Below, piece by piece: positions 1 to 7,750 of a stretch of 64,000 bases of DNA (positions are counted from its first letter, which is position 1; every line of letters begins with the position of its first letter). Source of the stretch: Sphingomonas pituitosa NBRC 102491. GTDB taxonomy: Bacteria > Pseudomonadota > Alphaproteobacteria > Sphingomonadales > Sphingomonadaceae. The notes below the pieces were generated by a model. It did not search any database. It was not told where the DNA came from and was given only the letters and a program-made list of their open reading frames with translations. A program made the translations under genes and the position numbers. The stretch spans positions 85,128 through 149,127 of the forward strand of contig NZ_BCYY01000012.1 of NCBI RefSeq assembly GCF_001598435.1. Reading direction: 5' to 3'.

Positions 1-1
1 C

Positions 2-358
2 GGCCTTGTCGTCGACGGTATCCCGGCGGTGAAGCAGAGCAGCATCAACACCAGCGCGGTGGTGAAGCAGGGCGAGAGCCTGCTGATCGGCGGCATGACG
101 GTCGAGACGTCGTACGACTACAAGTCGAAGGTGCCGGTGGCCGGCGACATCCCGATCCTCGGCCAGGCCTTCCGCAAGAGCAAGAAGGGCGACCAGCATT
201 TCGAGCGCATCTTCCTGATCACGCCGCGTGTCGTCTCCCGCCGCGAGCAACAGGCGGCGGCGGTGCAGCCGACCACGGCGACCAACCCGATCCCGCTCCA
301 GCAGATCGAGGCGGCGGCCGACCACCACCAGAAACGCCGCCGGAGGAGCCGCCGGTGA
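2..358 (+). CDS. sctC: Type III secretion outer-membrane secretin SctC, C-terminal end (partial)
   Basis: Only the last 118 codons are present; the 5' end lies outside the window. The visible part is the end of a secretin domain, with the typical stretch GGMTVETSYDYKSKVPVAGD followed by IPILGQAFR and FLITPRVV. This part of the family forms the membrane-embedded gate of the ring through which the needle passes. A basic, Gln/Ala-rich tail follows (ending KRRRRSRR). Its stop overlaps the GTG start of sctD by 4 bases, so the two are translationally coupled. Secretins of type II and IV pilus systems share this domain; the downstream gene order assigns it to type III secretion. Confidence 0.88.
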   Translation, partial: GLVVDGIPAVKQSSINTSAVVKQGESLLIGGMTVETSYDYKSKVPVAGDIPILGQAFRKSKKGDQHFERIFLITPRVVSRREQQAAAVQPTTATNPIPLQQIEAAADHHQKRRRRSRR

Positions 359-1578
359 ACGCACCCTTCGCCCCCGTAAAGCCGGGCACCATGGTGCTGC
401 GGGTGCTCAACGGCCGCCTGTCGGGTGCCGAGCACCGGCTGCACCGGGGCAAGTTCGTGCGCGTCGGGCACGGGTTCGAGCACGACATCGTGCTGCGCGA
501 TCCTTCGGCGCGCGGCGTCTCGCTCGAGCTCGACCTGGGCGAGGGCATGGCGTGCGTGCGGGTGGCGGCGGGGCAGGTCACCCTGCTCGGGCGCCCGGTC
601 GCGGCGGGGGAGCAGGCGTCGCTGCCGCCCTTCGTGCCGATGCTGGTCGGATCGGTCGCGGTCGCGATCGGCGAGCCTGAGGACCCGCGCTGGGACGAGG
701 CGATCCGCCTCGCGCCGATGGTTGCGCCCGCGGCTGCCGATGCAGCCGTGCCGGCGCCGCAGCGCGCTGCCATTCCCGAACGCGTCGCCACCCGGCTCTA
801 TCCGATGCGCGGCGCGCTGGCGCTCGATCGCACCTGGCCCGCTTATGCGGCGGCCGTGGCGGCGCTGCTGCTGCTCCTGCTGTTCGCGCCGCCGGCAATG
901 CGCTGGGCGACGCGCCAGCTGCACGATACCGCCGGGGAACAGGCGATGCTCGCCGCCGCCGGCTTCCGCGACCTGAAGATCGAGGAAACGCGCAACGGCA
1001 CGATCGTGCGCGGGATCGTGAAGGATGACACCGCGCTCGCCCGGCTGCGGCAGGTGGTCGCCGAGCAGATCGGCCCCGCCACGCTCGACGTCGAGACGAT
1101 GGACGGCCTCGCTGCCGCCGCCACCGACCTGCTGCGCGCGCAGGGCGTGGATGCCGAGGCCATTCCCCGTCGCGGCAACGCGCTGATGGTGAAGGCCGAA
1201 TTCCTCCCCGCCGATCGCCAGGCCGAACTGGCGCGGCTGATCAAGGAGGATGTGCCGGGGATCACCCGCGTCGTCTTCGCCGCCGATGCCGCGCGCGGCG
1301 ACCGCGACCTGCAATATTTCTTCTCGGGCTCGCAATATGGGCTCGCAACCTTCGTCGACGGTGACCCGGGCTACCTCACCACCGCCGACGGTACCCGCTG
1401 GTTCGCCGGTGCCACGGTGCCCACCGGCCACCGCATCGTCGCCATCGGCAACGGCCGCGCCAGCTTCGAGCGCGACGGCCGGATCGAAGAACTCGTCCTG
1501 GGACCCAGCACGCCGCCGTCCCCGGCACCTTCCACCCCCACCCCTGGCGGCGAGACCAACGGAGTGACCACCCAATGA
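355..1578 (+). CDS. sctD: Type III secretion inner-membrane ring protein SctD
   Basis: This 407-aa protein fits the YscD/SctD family: a cytoplasmic FHA-like domain (about residues 10-105), a linker, one hydrophobic membrane segment (about residues 161-181, a run of Ala/Leu) and a periplasmic part built of ring-building modules, with a Pro/Thr-rich C-terminal tail. SctD forms the outer of the two inner-membrane rings and contacts the secretin. The GTG start is chosen because GGAGGAG lies 6 bases upstream and because it overlaps the sctC stop as GTGA. The 3' end overlaps the next start as ATGA. Sequence divergence within this family is high, so the call rests on architecture plus position. Confidence 0.85.
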   Translation: MNAPFAPVKPGTMVLRVLNGRLSGAEHRLHRGKFVRVGHGFEHDIVLRDPSARGVSLELDLGEGMACVRVAAGQVTLLGRPVAAGEQASLPPFVPMLVGSVAVAIGEPEDPRWDEAIRLAPMVAPAAADAAVPAPQRAAIPERVATRLYPMRGALALDRTWPAYAAAVAALLLLLLFAPPAMRWATRQLHDTAGEQAMLAAAGFRDLKIEETRNGTIVRGIVKDDTALARLRQVVAEQIGPATLDVETMDGLAAAATDLLRAQGVDAEAIPRRGNALMVKAEFLPADRQAELARLIKEDVPGITRVVFAADAARGDRDLQYFFSGSQYGLATFVDGDPGYLTTADGTRWFAGATVPTGHRIVAIGNGRASFERDGRIEELVLGPSTPPSPAPSTPTPGGETNGVTTQ

Positions 1579-1883
1579 CCAACCCGATCAACAGCGCCGT
1601 CCTCGGCACGATCGCCTCGCTCGGCAACATGGGCACCACCGAAAGCCGCACCGGCAAGGGCAATTGGTTCGAGGCGTTCGGCGAAGCCTGGGGCAAGGCG
1701 CTCGACACCCAGGCCGATGCGATCACCGCCCAGTCCGACGTGGTGAGCCAGGGCGGCGACAAGCCTTCCGACATCACCCAGCTGACCACCGAATCGATGC
1801 GGATGAGCTTTATGGCGAACAGCTCGCACAGCTCGATCGACAGCGTCTCCAAGGCGCTGGAAACCATGGCGCGGAAGAACTGA
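1575..1883 (+). CDS. Small type III secretion protein, candidate needle subunit (SctF-like)
   Basis: A 102-aa protein without signal peptide or membrane segment lies between sctD and sctI, where Ysc-type operons carry sctE-F-G-H. The C-terminal half (from about residue 60) reads as an amphipathic helix with regularly spaced Met, Ser and Ile, ending in ALETMARKN. Needle subunits are short helical hairpins with a conserved C-terminal helix, which fits, but this protein is longer than the usual 80-90 residues and I see no diagnostic signature. It could instead be a SctE-like chaperone or another early substrate. The start overlaps sctD as ATGA; sctI follows after 2 bases. Confidence 0.5.
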   Translation: MTNPINSAVLGTIASLGNMGTTESRTGKGNWFEAFGEAWGKALDTQADAITAQSDVVSQGGDKPSDITQLTTESMRMSFMANSSHSSIDSVSKALETMARKN

Positions 1884-1885
1884 CG

Positions 1886-2308
1886 ATGAGCATCGATGCG
1901 ATCGGCGCGCTGGTCGCGCCGGCCGGGGGGCAGGGCACGAACGGCGTGTCCCGCGCCTTCGAGCTGCTCGCCCCCGGCGGCCATGGCAGTGGCGGCACCA
2001 CGCCGCAGTTCGACGCCCGCTTCCAGGCGGCGCTGGAGAAGATGGGCGGGGTGCAGGGCACCGTCGCCGCGGGTCCCATCCCGCCGGCGATGAAGGGCAT
2101 GTTCAACGCGCTGGACCAGGTCAATGTCCAGGCCCGCGCCGTCTCACGCTATGCCGAGACGGCCGAGGCCAGCGGCGGGCAGCTCACGCCGGGCGAAATG
2201 GTGCAGCTCAACATGAAATGCTCCGAATTCATGTTCCAGGCGCAGCTTACCTCCAACATCGCCAACCGGAGTTCGGACGGCGTGCAGCAGCTGTTCAAGC
2301 AGCAATGA
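1886..2308 (+). CDS. sctI: Type III secretion inner-rod protein SctI
   Basis: This 140-aa protein has the SctI (YscI/PrgJ/HrpB) layout: a variable, Gly/Pro-rich N-terminal half and a conserved C-terminal helix carrying LTPGEMVQLNMKCSEFMFQ and then ANRSSDGVQQLFKQQ. SctI proteins link the needle base to the export apparatus. The ATG at 1886 follows the previous stop by 2 bases and is the start that gives the expected family length; an open frame extends further upstream but only inside the preceding gene. The stop overlaps the sctJ start (ATGA). It sits in the canonical position directly before sctJ. Confidence 0.85.
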   Translation: MSIDAIGALVAPAGGQGTNGVSRAFELLAPGGHGSGGTTPQFDARFQAALEKMGGVQGTVAAGPIPPAMKGMFNALDQVNVQARAVSRYAETAEASGGQLTPGEMVQLNMKCSEFMFQAQLTSNIANRSSDGVQQLFKQQ

Positions 2309-3069
2309 GCGGCCGCACCCCCGTTCGCCGCTGGCAGGCGCGCATCGCCGCGCCGTTGCTGGTGATCGCCGCCTTCGGGCTTGCCGGCTGCAGCCGGCAG
2401 GAAGTCTATGGCAAGCTCACCGAACCGGCCGCCAACGAGATGATCGCCGTGCTCAACCAGGCCGGCATCACCGCGAGCAAGGTAGCGGGGGAGAAGGGCG
2501 CGTGGAGCATCGCCGTCGACCAGGCGGACTTCGCGCGCGCGGTGGAGACGCTGCGCGCCCACGGCCTGCCGCACGAGGAGTATGACTCGCTCGGTTCGGT
2601 GTTCAAGAAGGAGGGCTTCACCTCCACGCCGCTCGAGGAGCGGGCGCGGCTGATCTACGGCCTGTCGCAGGAGCTGAGCCGGACGATCAGCGGCATCGAC
2701 GGGGTGGTGCAGGCGCGCGTGCACCTGACCATGCCCGAGGCCGACCCGCTCTCGCGCGAGGCCAAGCCGTCGGCGGCATCGGTGTTCGTGAAGTATCGCA
2801 CGGGGTTCGACCTGCGCAGCCAGACCGGGGCGATCAAGTCGCTGGTCACCAACTCGATCGATGGCCTTACCTATGACCGCGTCTCGGTGGTGATGGTGCC
2901 CGCCCAGGCCGCGCCGGTGCTGCCGGAGAGCGAGGGCATGGTGTCGATCGCCACGCTGATGCGCGGGGCGATCGGCATCGTCGCGCTGATCGTGCTGGCG
3001 ATTGCGGCACGCGGCTTGTGGCGGATGCGCAAGCCGCGAACCAGCCTGCCGGATACGGTGCAGCGGTGA
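2305..3069 (+). CDS. sctJ: Type III secretion inner-membrane ring lipoprotein SctJ
   Basis: A 254-aa member of the YscJ/PrgK/FliF family. It begins with a basic region, a hydrophobic stretch and a lipobox LAGC, with the lipidated Cys at residue 29. The two ring-building domains follow (about 33-85 and 115-185), including the family segments ITASKV and VQARVHLTMPE. A C-terminal membrane helix (about 212-241) ends in a short basic tail. SctJ forms the inner ring at the inner membrane with SctD. The ATG start overlaps the sctI stop and the stop overlaps the sctK start as GTGA. Confidence 0.95.
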   Translation: MSGRTPVRRWQARIAAPLLVIAAFGLAGCSRQEVYGKLTEPAANEMIAVLNQAGITASKVAGEKGAWSIAVDQADFARAVETLRAHGLPHEEYDSLGSVFKKEGFTSTPLEERARLIYGLSQELSRTISGIDGVVQARVHLTMPEADPLSREAKPSAASVFVKYRTGFDLRSQTGAIKSLVTNSIDGLTYDRVSVVMVPAQAAPVLPESEGMVSIATLMRGAIGIVALIVLAIAARGLWRMRKPRTSLPDTVQR

Positions 3070-3542
3070 ACCGGGAGGACCGTTCCGCCAAGCTGGCGCT
3101 GCTCGCCCGGCATTGCGGGCAGGGGCGCGGCGCGCGCTTTGCCCGGCGGGCGAGCGGCCAGCCGGGGGTGCGGTTCGGCGATCTCGCCAAGCTGCCCGAC
3201 TGGCTGGACGCAACCGACGAGCAGCGCGCGCGGATCGCGGCGGCGGCCGGGTTGCTGCGGCACCGCCGGGCGATCGATGCCGAGCTTTCCGGGCTGCGTC
3301 TGGCCGCGCTCGCCGGTGCGGTGGGTGAGCCGTTGTTCGACGCGGTGTGCGAGGCCGAGGCGCCCGAGGGGATCGGTCCGGAGAAGCTGCCGCCGCCGCA
3401 GCGGGTGCTCGCCGCCGGCACGCAGCTGCTGGAAGCCGCATTGCCGCTCGCCTTGCAGGATCGGTTTCCCGGCGCGCGGGACGATGCCGTCGCGCGCGAC
3501 CTGCTGGCGCGGGCGCAACGAATCGTGGAGACGCTGGAATGA
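3066..3542 (+). CDS. sctK: Type III secretion sorting-platform protein SctK
   Basis: A 158-aa soluble protein placed between sctJ and sctL, the position of YscK/SctK in Ysc-type operons. SctK connects the cytoplasmic sorting platform (SctQ, SctL, SctN) to the SctD ring. The sequence is Arg/Ala/Leu-rich and helical, with RFGDLAKLPDWLDATDEQRAR near the N-terminus in place of the family's Trp-Leu segment. It is shorter than YscK (about 210 aa). The GTG start at 3066 gives a GTGA overlap with sctJ. SctK proteins diverge strongly, so the assignment rests mainly on gene order. Confidence 0.7.
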   Translation: MNREDRSAKLALLARHCGQGRGARFARRASGQPGVRFGDLAKLPDWLDATDEQRARIAAAAGLLRHRRAIDAELSGLRLAALAGAVGEPLFDAVCEAEAPEGIGPEKLPPPQRVLAAGTQLLEAALPLALQDRFPGARDDAVARDLLARAQRIVETLE

Positions 3543-4126
3543 CCTATCATCTGGTCCATGCGGACGATGCCGCGCTGCTGTTCAGCGAGCGCGCCGTGAT
3601 CAAGCGCGACGAGCGCCAGTCCTTCAGCGATGCGGTCGCGCTCCTCGGCGCCGTGCGCGCGGCGCAGGCGCAGGCAGCGCGGGCGGCCGAGGCTGCGCGC
3701 GAAGCTGCCTATGGCACCGCGCTCGCCACCGCGCGTGCCGAGATCGACGACCTTCTCGCCGGCGAGATCGCGCGCTTCGCCGCGGCGATCGATGCGCAGG
3801 AACAGGCGCGCCGCGCCGAGATTGCGGAGGCGGCGCTCGCAGCGGTGCGCGCCGTGCTGGGGGACCTGGACGATGCGGCGCTGGTGCCTGCGCTGGTCGC
3901 GCGGGCGCTCGATCGCCTGCAGCCGCAGGGCGCGGTGAACGTCGCCGTCGCGCCGGACCTGGCCGAGAAGGTGGCGGCACGGCTGGAATCGCCTGCTGAG
4001 GTCGGCATCCTCCCCGATCCGGCGCTGGGCACCCGCGACTGCGTGATCCGCACCGAACAGGGACAGGTGATCGCCAGCCTGTCCGTGCAGCTCGAAACGC
4101 TCGCCAAGCGCTGGGGGGTGGCATGA
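3539..4126 (+). CDS. sctL: Type III secretion ATPase regulator/stator SctL
   Basis: A 195-aa protein of the SctL/FliH type: a short N-terminal domain, a long Ala/Arg/Glu-rich helical region (about residues 35-105, predicted coiled coil) and a C-terminal globular domain of the V-type ATPase E-subunit class. Members bind the N-terminus of the ATPase SctN and tether it to the sorting platform. The ATG at 3539 overlaps the sctK stop and the stop overlaps the sctN start (both ATGA), which supports stoichiometric production. The call combines architecture with position directly before the ATPase. Confidence 0.85.
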   Translation: MTYHLVHADDAALLFSERAVIKRDERQSFSDAVALLGAVRAAQAQAARAAEAAREAAYGTALATARAEIDDLLAGEIARFAAAIDAQEQARRAEIAEAALAAVRAVLGDLDDAALVPALVARALDRLQPQGAVNVAVAPDLAEKVAARLESPAEVGILPDPALGTRDCVIRTEQGQVIASLSVQLETLAKRWGVA

Positions 4127-5431
4127 GCGATCCGCTGGCATTGCTCCGCGCGCTCGATGCCGCGCCGATGTTCGAGCAGCATGGCCGCATCGTCGGCGCG
4201 CTCGGCACCACGCTGCGTGTCACCGGCGTGCGCGCGCGGATCGGCGAGAATTGCGAGATCGTCGATGCCGAGACGGGCTTTTCGCTCTGGGCCGAGGTGA
4301 TCGGCCTTGCCGATGGCGGCGCGATCCTGACCCCGCTCGGCGATCTTCGCGGCCTGTCGATGAACAGCGACGTCATCCTGCGCAGCGGCGAGGACCGGGT
4401 GCCGTACGGCGCCGACATGCTCGGCCGCGTGCTCGATGCCCGGCTCCAGCCGCTCGACGGTCTGGGGAGTGTCCGCCGCAGCACCGATCGCCCGATTCAT
4501 GGCGAGGCGCCCAACCCGATGCACCGCCGCCCGATCGACGCGGCGATGGAAACCGGCATCCGCGCGATCGACGGGCTGGTGCCGATCGGCGTCGGCCAGC
4601 GCGTCGGCATTTTCGCGAGCGCCGGCGTCGGCAAGTCGACCTTGCTCGCCAACCTCGCCCGCAACGCCCAGTGCGACGCGATCGTCATCGCGCTGATCGG
4701 CGAGCGCGGCCGCGAGGTGCGCGAGTTCATCGAGGAGACGCTGGGCGCGGAGGGCCTCGCCCGCTCGGTGGTGATCGTCGCCACCTCCGACCGTCCGGCG
4801 ATGGAGCGGGTGCGCGCGGCGCATGTCGCCACTGCCATTGCCGAGGGGCTGCGCGACGAGGGCCGGCACGTGCTGCTGCTGATGGACAGCGTCACCCGCT
4901 TCGCCCGCGCGCTGCGCGAGATCGGGCTGGCGGCGGGCGAGCCGGCGGTGCGCCGGGGTTTTCCACCTTCCGTCTTCGCCGAGCTGCCGCGGCTGTTCGA
5001 GCGCAGCGGCACCGCGGCGGCGGGCGCGATCACCGCGCTCTACACCGTGCTGCTCGAGGACGAGGACGGCGATCCGATCGGCGAGGAAGTGCGCTCGCTG
5101 CTCGACGGCCATATCGTGCTGTCGCGCAAGCTGGCCTCGCGTGGGCAGTATCCGGCGATCGATGTGCTGGGCAGCCTGTCGCGCCTGTTCCCCCGCCTCG
5201 CCAGCGGGGCGCAGCAGCGCGCGGCGCACGGGCTGCGGGCGATGCTGGCCAAGCTCGACGAGATCGAGTTGCTCGTCCAGATCGGCGAATATCAGCCCGG
5301 CCGCGATGCTTTGGCCGACCGGGCGCTGGCCGAGCGCGGCGCGATCGCCGCCTATCTGCGCCAGTCCGGCACTGAACGCACGTCGCTGGGCGAGAGCATC
5401 GCCCGGCTGCGCACCTTCGAGGAGATGGACC

Positions 5432-5442
<11 letters not shown>
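4123..5442 (+). CDS. sctN: Type III secretion ATPase SctN
   Basis: This 439-aa protein belongs to the FliI/YscN ATPase family. Visible features are the Walker A motif ASAGVGKST (residues 165-173), the type III/flagellar signature GERGREVREF (about 193-202), a Walker B region LLLMDSVTR, and the GQYPAIDVLGSLSRLFP block. The enzyme hydrolyses ATP at the base of the export gate to strip chaperones and unfold substrates. Length and motifs match the family throughout. It could be mistaken for flagellar FliI, but the neighbours are all type III secretion genes. The stop overlaps the sctO start by 11 bases. Confidence 0.97.
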
Positions 5443-5883
<441 letters not shown>

Positions 5884-5887
<4 letters not shown>

Positions 5888-6438
5888 ACGGCGCGTCGAC
5901 CAGCGGCTCGGTCGCGCCCAAGTCCGCGCCCGCGCCGCGCAATGCTCCGGGCAAGGAGCAGCCCGAGCCGGCGCCGAAGCAGCGCAAGGCATTCGCCGAT
6001 GCGCTGTCCCGGCACGCGGGCAAGCGCGCCGCCAAGGATCCGGGGATGGACAAGGCCGACGGCATGGCCGCGATGACCGCCCCGCGCGACTTCGCCGCGG
6101 TGGGCGTGACGGCGCGGCCTGCCGCGGCGGGCATCGTCGATCCTGCGCAGCATGCCCAGCTCGACCGCATCGCCGCCGCCATTGCCGAGGTCAGCAAGAC
6201 TGGGCAGCCCGACGTGCATCTGTCGCTGCCGCTCGGCAGCTACAAGGTGGAAGGCGCGGTGCTGGGGCATGACCTGGCCGGGCAGATCAACGTGCTGCTG
6301 ATCCCCTCGGCAGCCGTGCCGCCGGCGGTGGCGGCGCAGTGGAGCGAGCAGCTGCACGAGCGGCTGCTGCGGCGCGAGGTGCGCGTGGGCAAGGTGGGGG
6401 TGCAGGGAAGTGCGATGCCGGTGGCGGCGCGGCGCTGA
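5884..6438 (+). CDS. sctP: Type III secretion needle-length / substrate-switch protein SctP
   Basis: A 184-aa protein following sctO, the position of yscP/sctP. The N-terminal half is Pro/Ala/Lys-rich and probably disordered, like the secreted ruler region. The C-terminal part (about residues 85-184) is compact and carries VHLSLPLGSYKVEGAVLGHD, reminiscent of the switch domain of SctP/HpaP/FliK that touches the SctU gatekeeper. It is short for a ruler protein, so it may be closer to HpaP than to YscP. The ATG overlaps the sctO stop. It is the last rightward gene of the operon; the next gene converges on it. Confidence 0.7.
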
Positions 6439-6450
6439 ACCTCGCGCCGC

Positions 6451-6921
6451 TCAGCGTACCCGGCTGTTCGGGTCCTCGCGCAGCTGGAAGATTGCCGAGT
6501 CGATCGTCGCCAGCGCTTGATCGGTGTCGGTCATGCCCGGCCGACCATCGGGATCGAGCAGCGCATAGCCGAGGCCCGAGAGCCGATCGAGCGCGTCGCT
6601 GGTCGGGCTGGCCGCGACCAGTGCCGCGACGTCGCTGGTGAAGTCGTTCAGCGCGCGCGACAGCCGGCCCGCATCGGCGGGGCTGGCGCCGAGCGAAGTG
6701 GCGAGTTCCCGCGCGGTGGCCTCGGCACCATAAGGGTCCGCCGAGCGCAGCGGCGCCTGCGCGCCGGGCACGAGCCCCAGTTCGCGGGTGAGCGTACCGA
6801 CGACCCGGTTGGAAAGCACCGTCATCGCCCGGCCCGCGAGCGATCCCGGCGTCGCGCCGGTCGCCCCGATTGCGCCGATGGCGGCAGCGCGGGGCCCGCC
6901 GAGTCCGATGGGCTGGGTCAT
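6451..6921 (-). CDS. Uncharacterised 156-aa protein next to the type III secretion operon
   Basis: I do not recognise this protein. It has no signal peptide or membrane segment. The first 35 residues are Gly/Ala/Ile-rich (IGLGGPRAAAIGAIGATGAT), and the rest is probably helical. It converges on sctP with a 12-base gap. A 16-bp element at 6989-7004, shared with the wall-hydrolase and lipase genes, lies 67 bases upstream of its ATG. That spacing and the leaderless N-terminus make it a candidate type III substrate or accessory protein. The ribosome-binding site before 6921 is weak (only GAG-like). Confidence 0.72.
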   Translation of the reverse strand: MTQPIGLGGPRAAAIGAIGATGATPGSLAGRAMTVLSNRVVGTLTRELGLVPGAQAPLRSADPYGAEATARELATSLGASPADAGRLSRALNDFTSDVAALVAASPTSDALDRLSGLGYALLDPDGRPGMTDTDQALATIDSAIFQLREDPNSRVR

Positions 6922-6988
6922 CGTCGAATCTCGTCCGTGGAATGGAACATGCCAGCGTAGATAGCGCCTCCGGGGCGCGCGCGCGCTC

Positions 6989-7004
6989 CACGAATCGCTT
7001 AGGC
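6989..7004 (-). promoter_or_regulatory. Shared near-palindromic element, copy 1
   Basis: On the minus strand this reads GCCTAAGCGATTCGTG. It matches copies at 9110-9125 and 12028-12043 except at the purine after CTAA, the central A/T and the final base. The core is an odd palindrome (CGA-N-TCG). It ends 67 bases before the ATG of the leftward gene at 6921 and 40 bases before the rightward ATG at 7045. I infer a regulator or sigma-factor site serving the accessory genes. Confidence 0.6.
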
Positions 7005-7044
7005 AATGCTACGGAACCGCATCGCCATTTGCGGGAGTCGCGTG

Positions 7045-7422
7045 ATGATCCTTCCCCTGGTTGCCGCCGCTGCGGTGGAAATCGCGCCCGCCGACCGTGC
7101 CGCCATCCTGGAGGCCGCGCACCAGGCGATCGCCCGCCGCATCGGCAAGACGCCCAAGCTGCTCGTCCGCACGCTGCGACATCAGGGCGATTGGGTGTTC
7201 CTGGTCGCGACGATGCAGGACAAGAGCGGGCGCCCGATCAGCTATGCCGGCACACCGCTCGCCTCGGCAGAGGCCGAAGGAATGGTATCTAAGGACTATG
7301 TCGCGCTGTTCCGCCGCGTCGGCAAAGGCTGGCGGGTGGTCGAGGAGGCATTGGGCCCCACCGACGTTGCCTGGGCCGACTGGGCGGACAAGCACGGTGC
7401 GCCCGGATCGATCTTCGGCTGA
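7045..7422 (+). CDS. Small exported protein of unknown function
   Basis: A 125-aa protein starting with a short hydrophobic leader (MILPLVAAAAVEI), so probably periplasmic. The mature part contains a DWVFLVATMQDKSGRPISYA stretch that reads like one half of a small beta-sheet domain. The ATG at 7045 is preferred over the in-frame ATG at 7006 because GGGAG lies 7 bases upstream and the protein then begins with the leader. It is divergent from the 156-aa gene, with element copy 1 between them, and convergent with the small exported protein gene at 7427. Function unknown; a role in protecting against a neighbouring secreted protein is only a guess. Confidence 0.68.
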   Translation: MILPLVAAAAVEIAPADRAAILEAAHQAIARRIGKTPKLLVRTLRHQGDWVFLVATMQDKSGRPISYAGTPLASAEAEGMVSKDYVALFRRVGKGWRVVEEALGPTDVAWADWADKHGAPGSIFG

Positions 7423-7426
7423 TCGC

Positions 7427-7750
7427 TCAGTAGGTCCCGTGCGCGTTGCCGCGGGTCCAGTATTCGAAGCTGCGGTCGAGCGCGCGGGTGGAGAACACCA
7501 CATGGCCGCGGTTCCGCTCGAAGCCCATCGCGGGCGCCGTGTCGAGCGCCCCCGCCCACCAGCCGTTGGCGCGCTTGCCGGTGAAGACGACCTGCTTGCC
7601 GCTCTTGCCCTTCGCGCGCAGCTGGGTGGTGCCGCCCGCGCCTGCCTGTACCTGGATCGTGCAGGGTTCGGGCGGGGCGATGTCGAACACGCAGGTCGCG
7701 GGTTCGGCGGCGGCCGCGGCGGCAAGCGCGGCGAGGGGAAGCAGGATCAT
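7427..7750 (-). CDS. Small exported protein overlapping the wall-hydrolase gene (candidate immunity protein)
   Basis: A 107-aa protein with a clear signal peptide (MILLPLAALAAAAAAEPATC, cleavage probably after AAA or AEA) and a mature domain of about 88 residues with two Cys close together, suited to a disulfide in the periplasm. Its ATG overlaps the stop of the LysM-CHAP-lysozyme gene by 4 bases, so both are made from one message. Small periplasmic proteins coupled to peptidoglycan hydrolases are often their inhibitors; that role here is inference from arrangement. I recognise no named domain. Confidence 0.72.
   Translation of the reverse strand: MILLPLAALAAAAAAEPATCVFDIAPPEPCTIQVQAGAGGTTQLRAKGKSGKQVVFTGKRANGWWAGALDTAPAMGFERNRGHVVFSTRALDRSFEYWTRGNAHGTY

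Noticed and set aside
118..1575. A long leftward open frame opposite sctD
   Set aside because: It mirrors sctD codon by codon, is Arg/Gly/His-rich as expected for the reverse of GC-rich coding DNA, and has no start signal. Similar long antisense frames (for example 2867-4141, 3709-5571, 17359-19326, 47792-50092) were rejected for the same reason.
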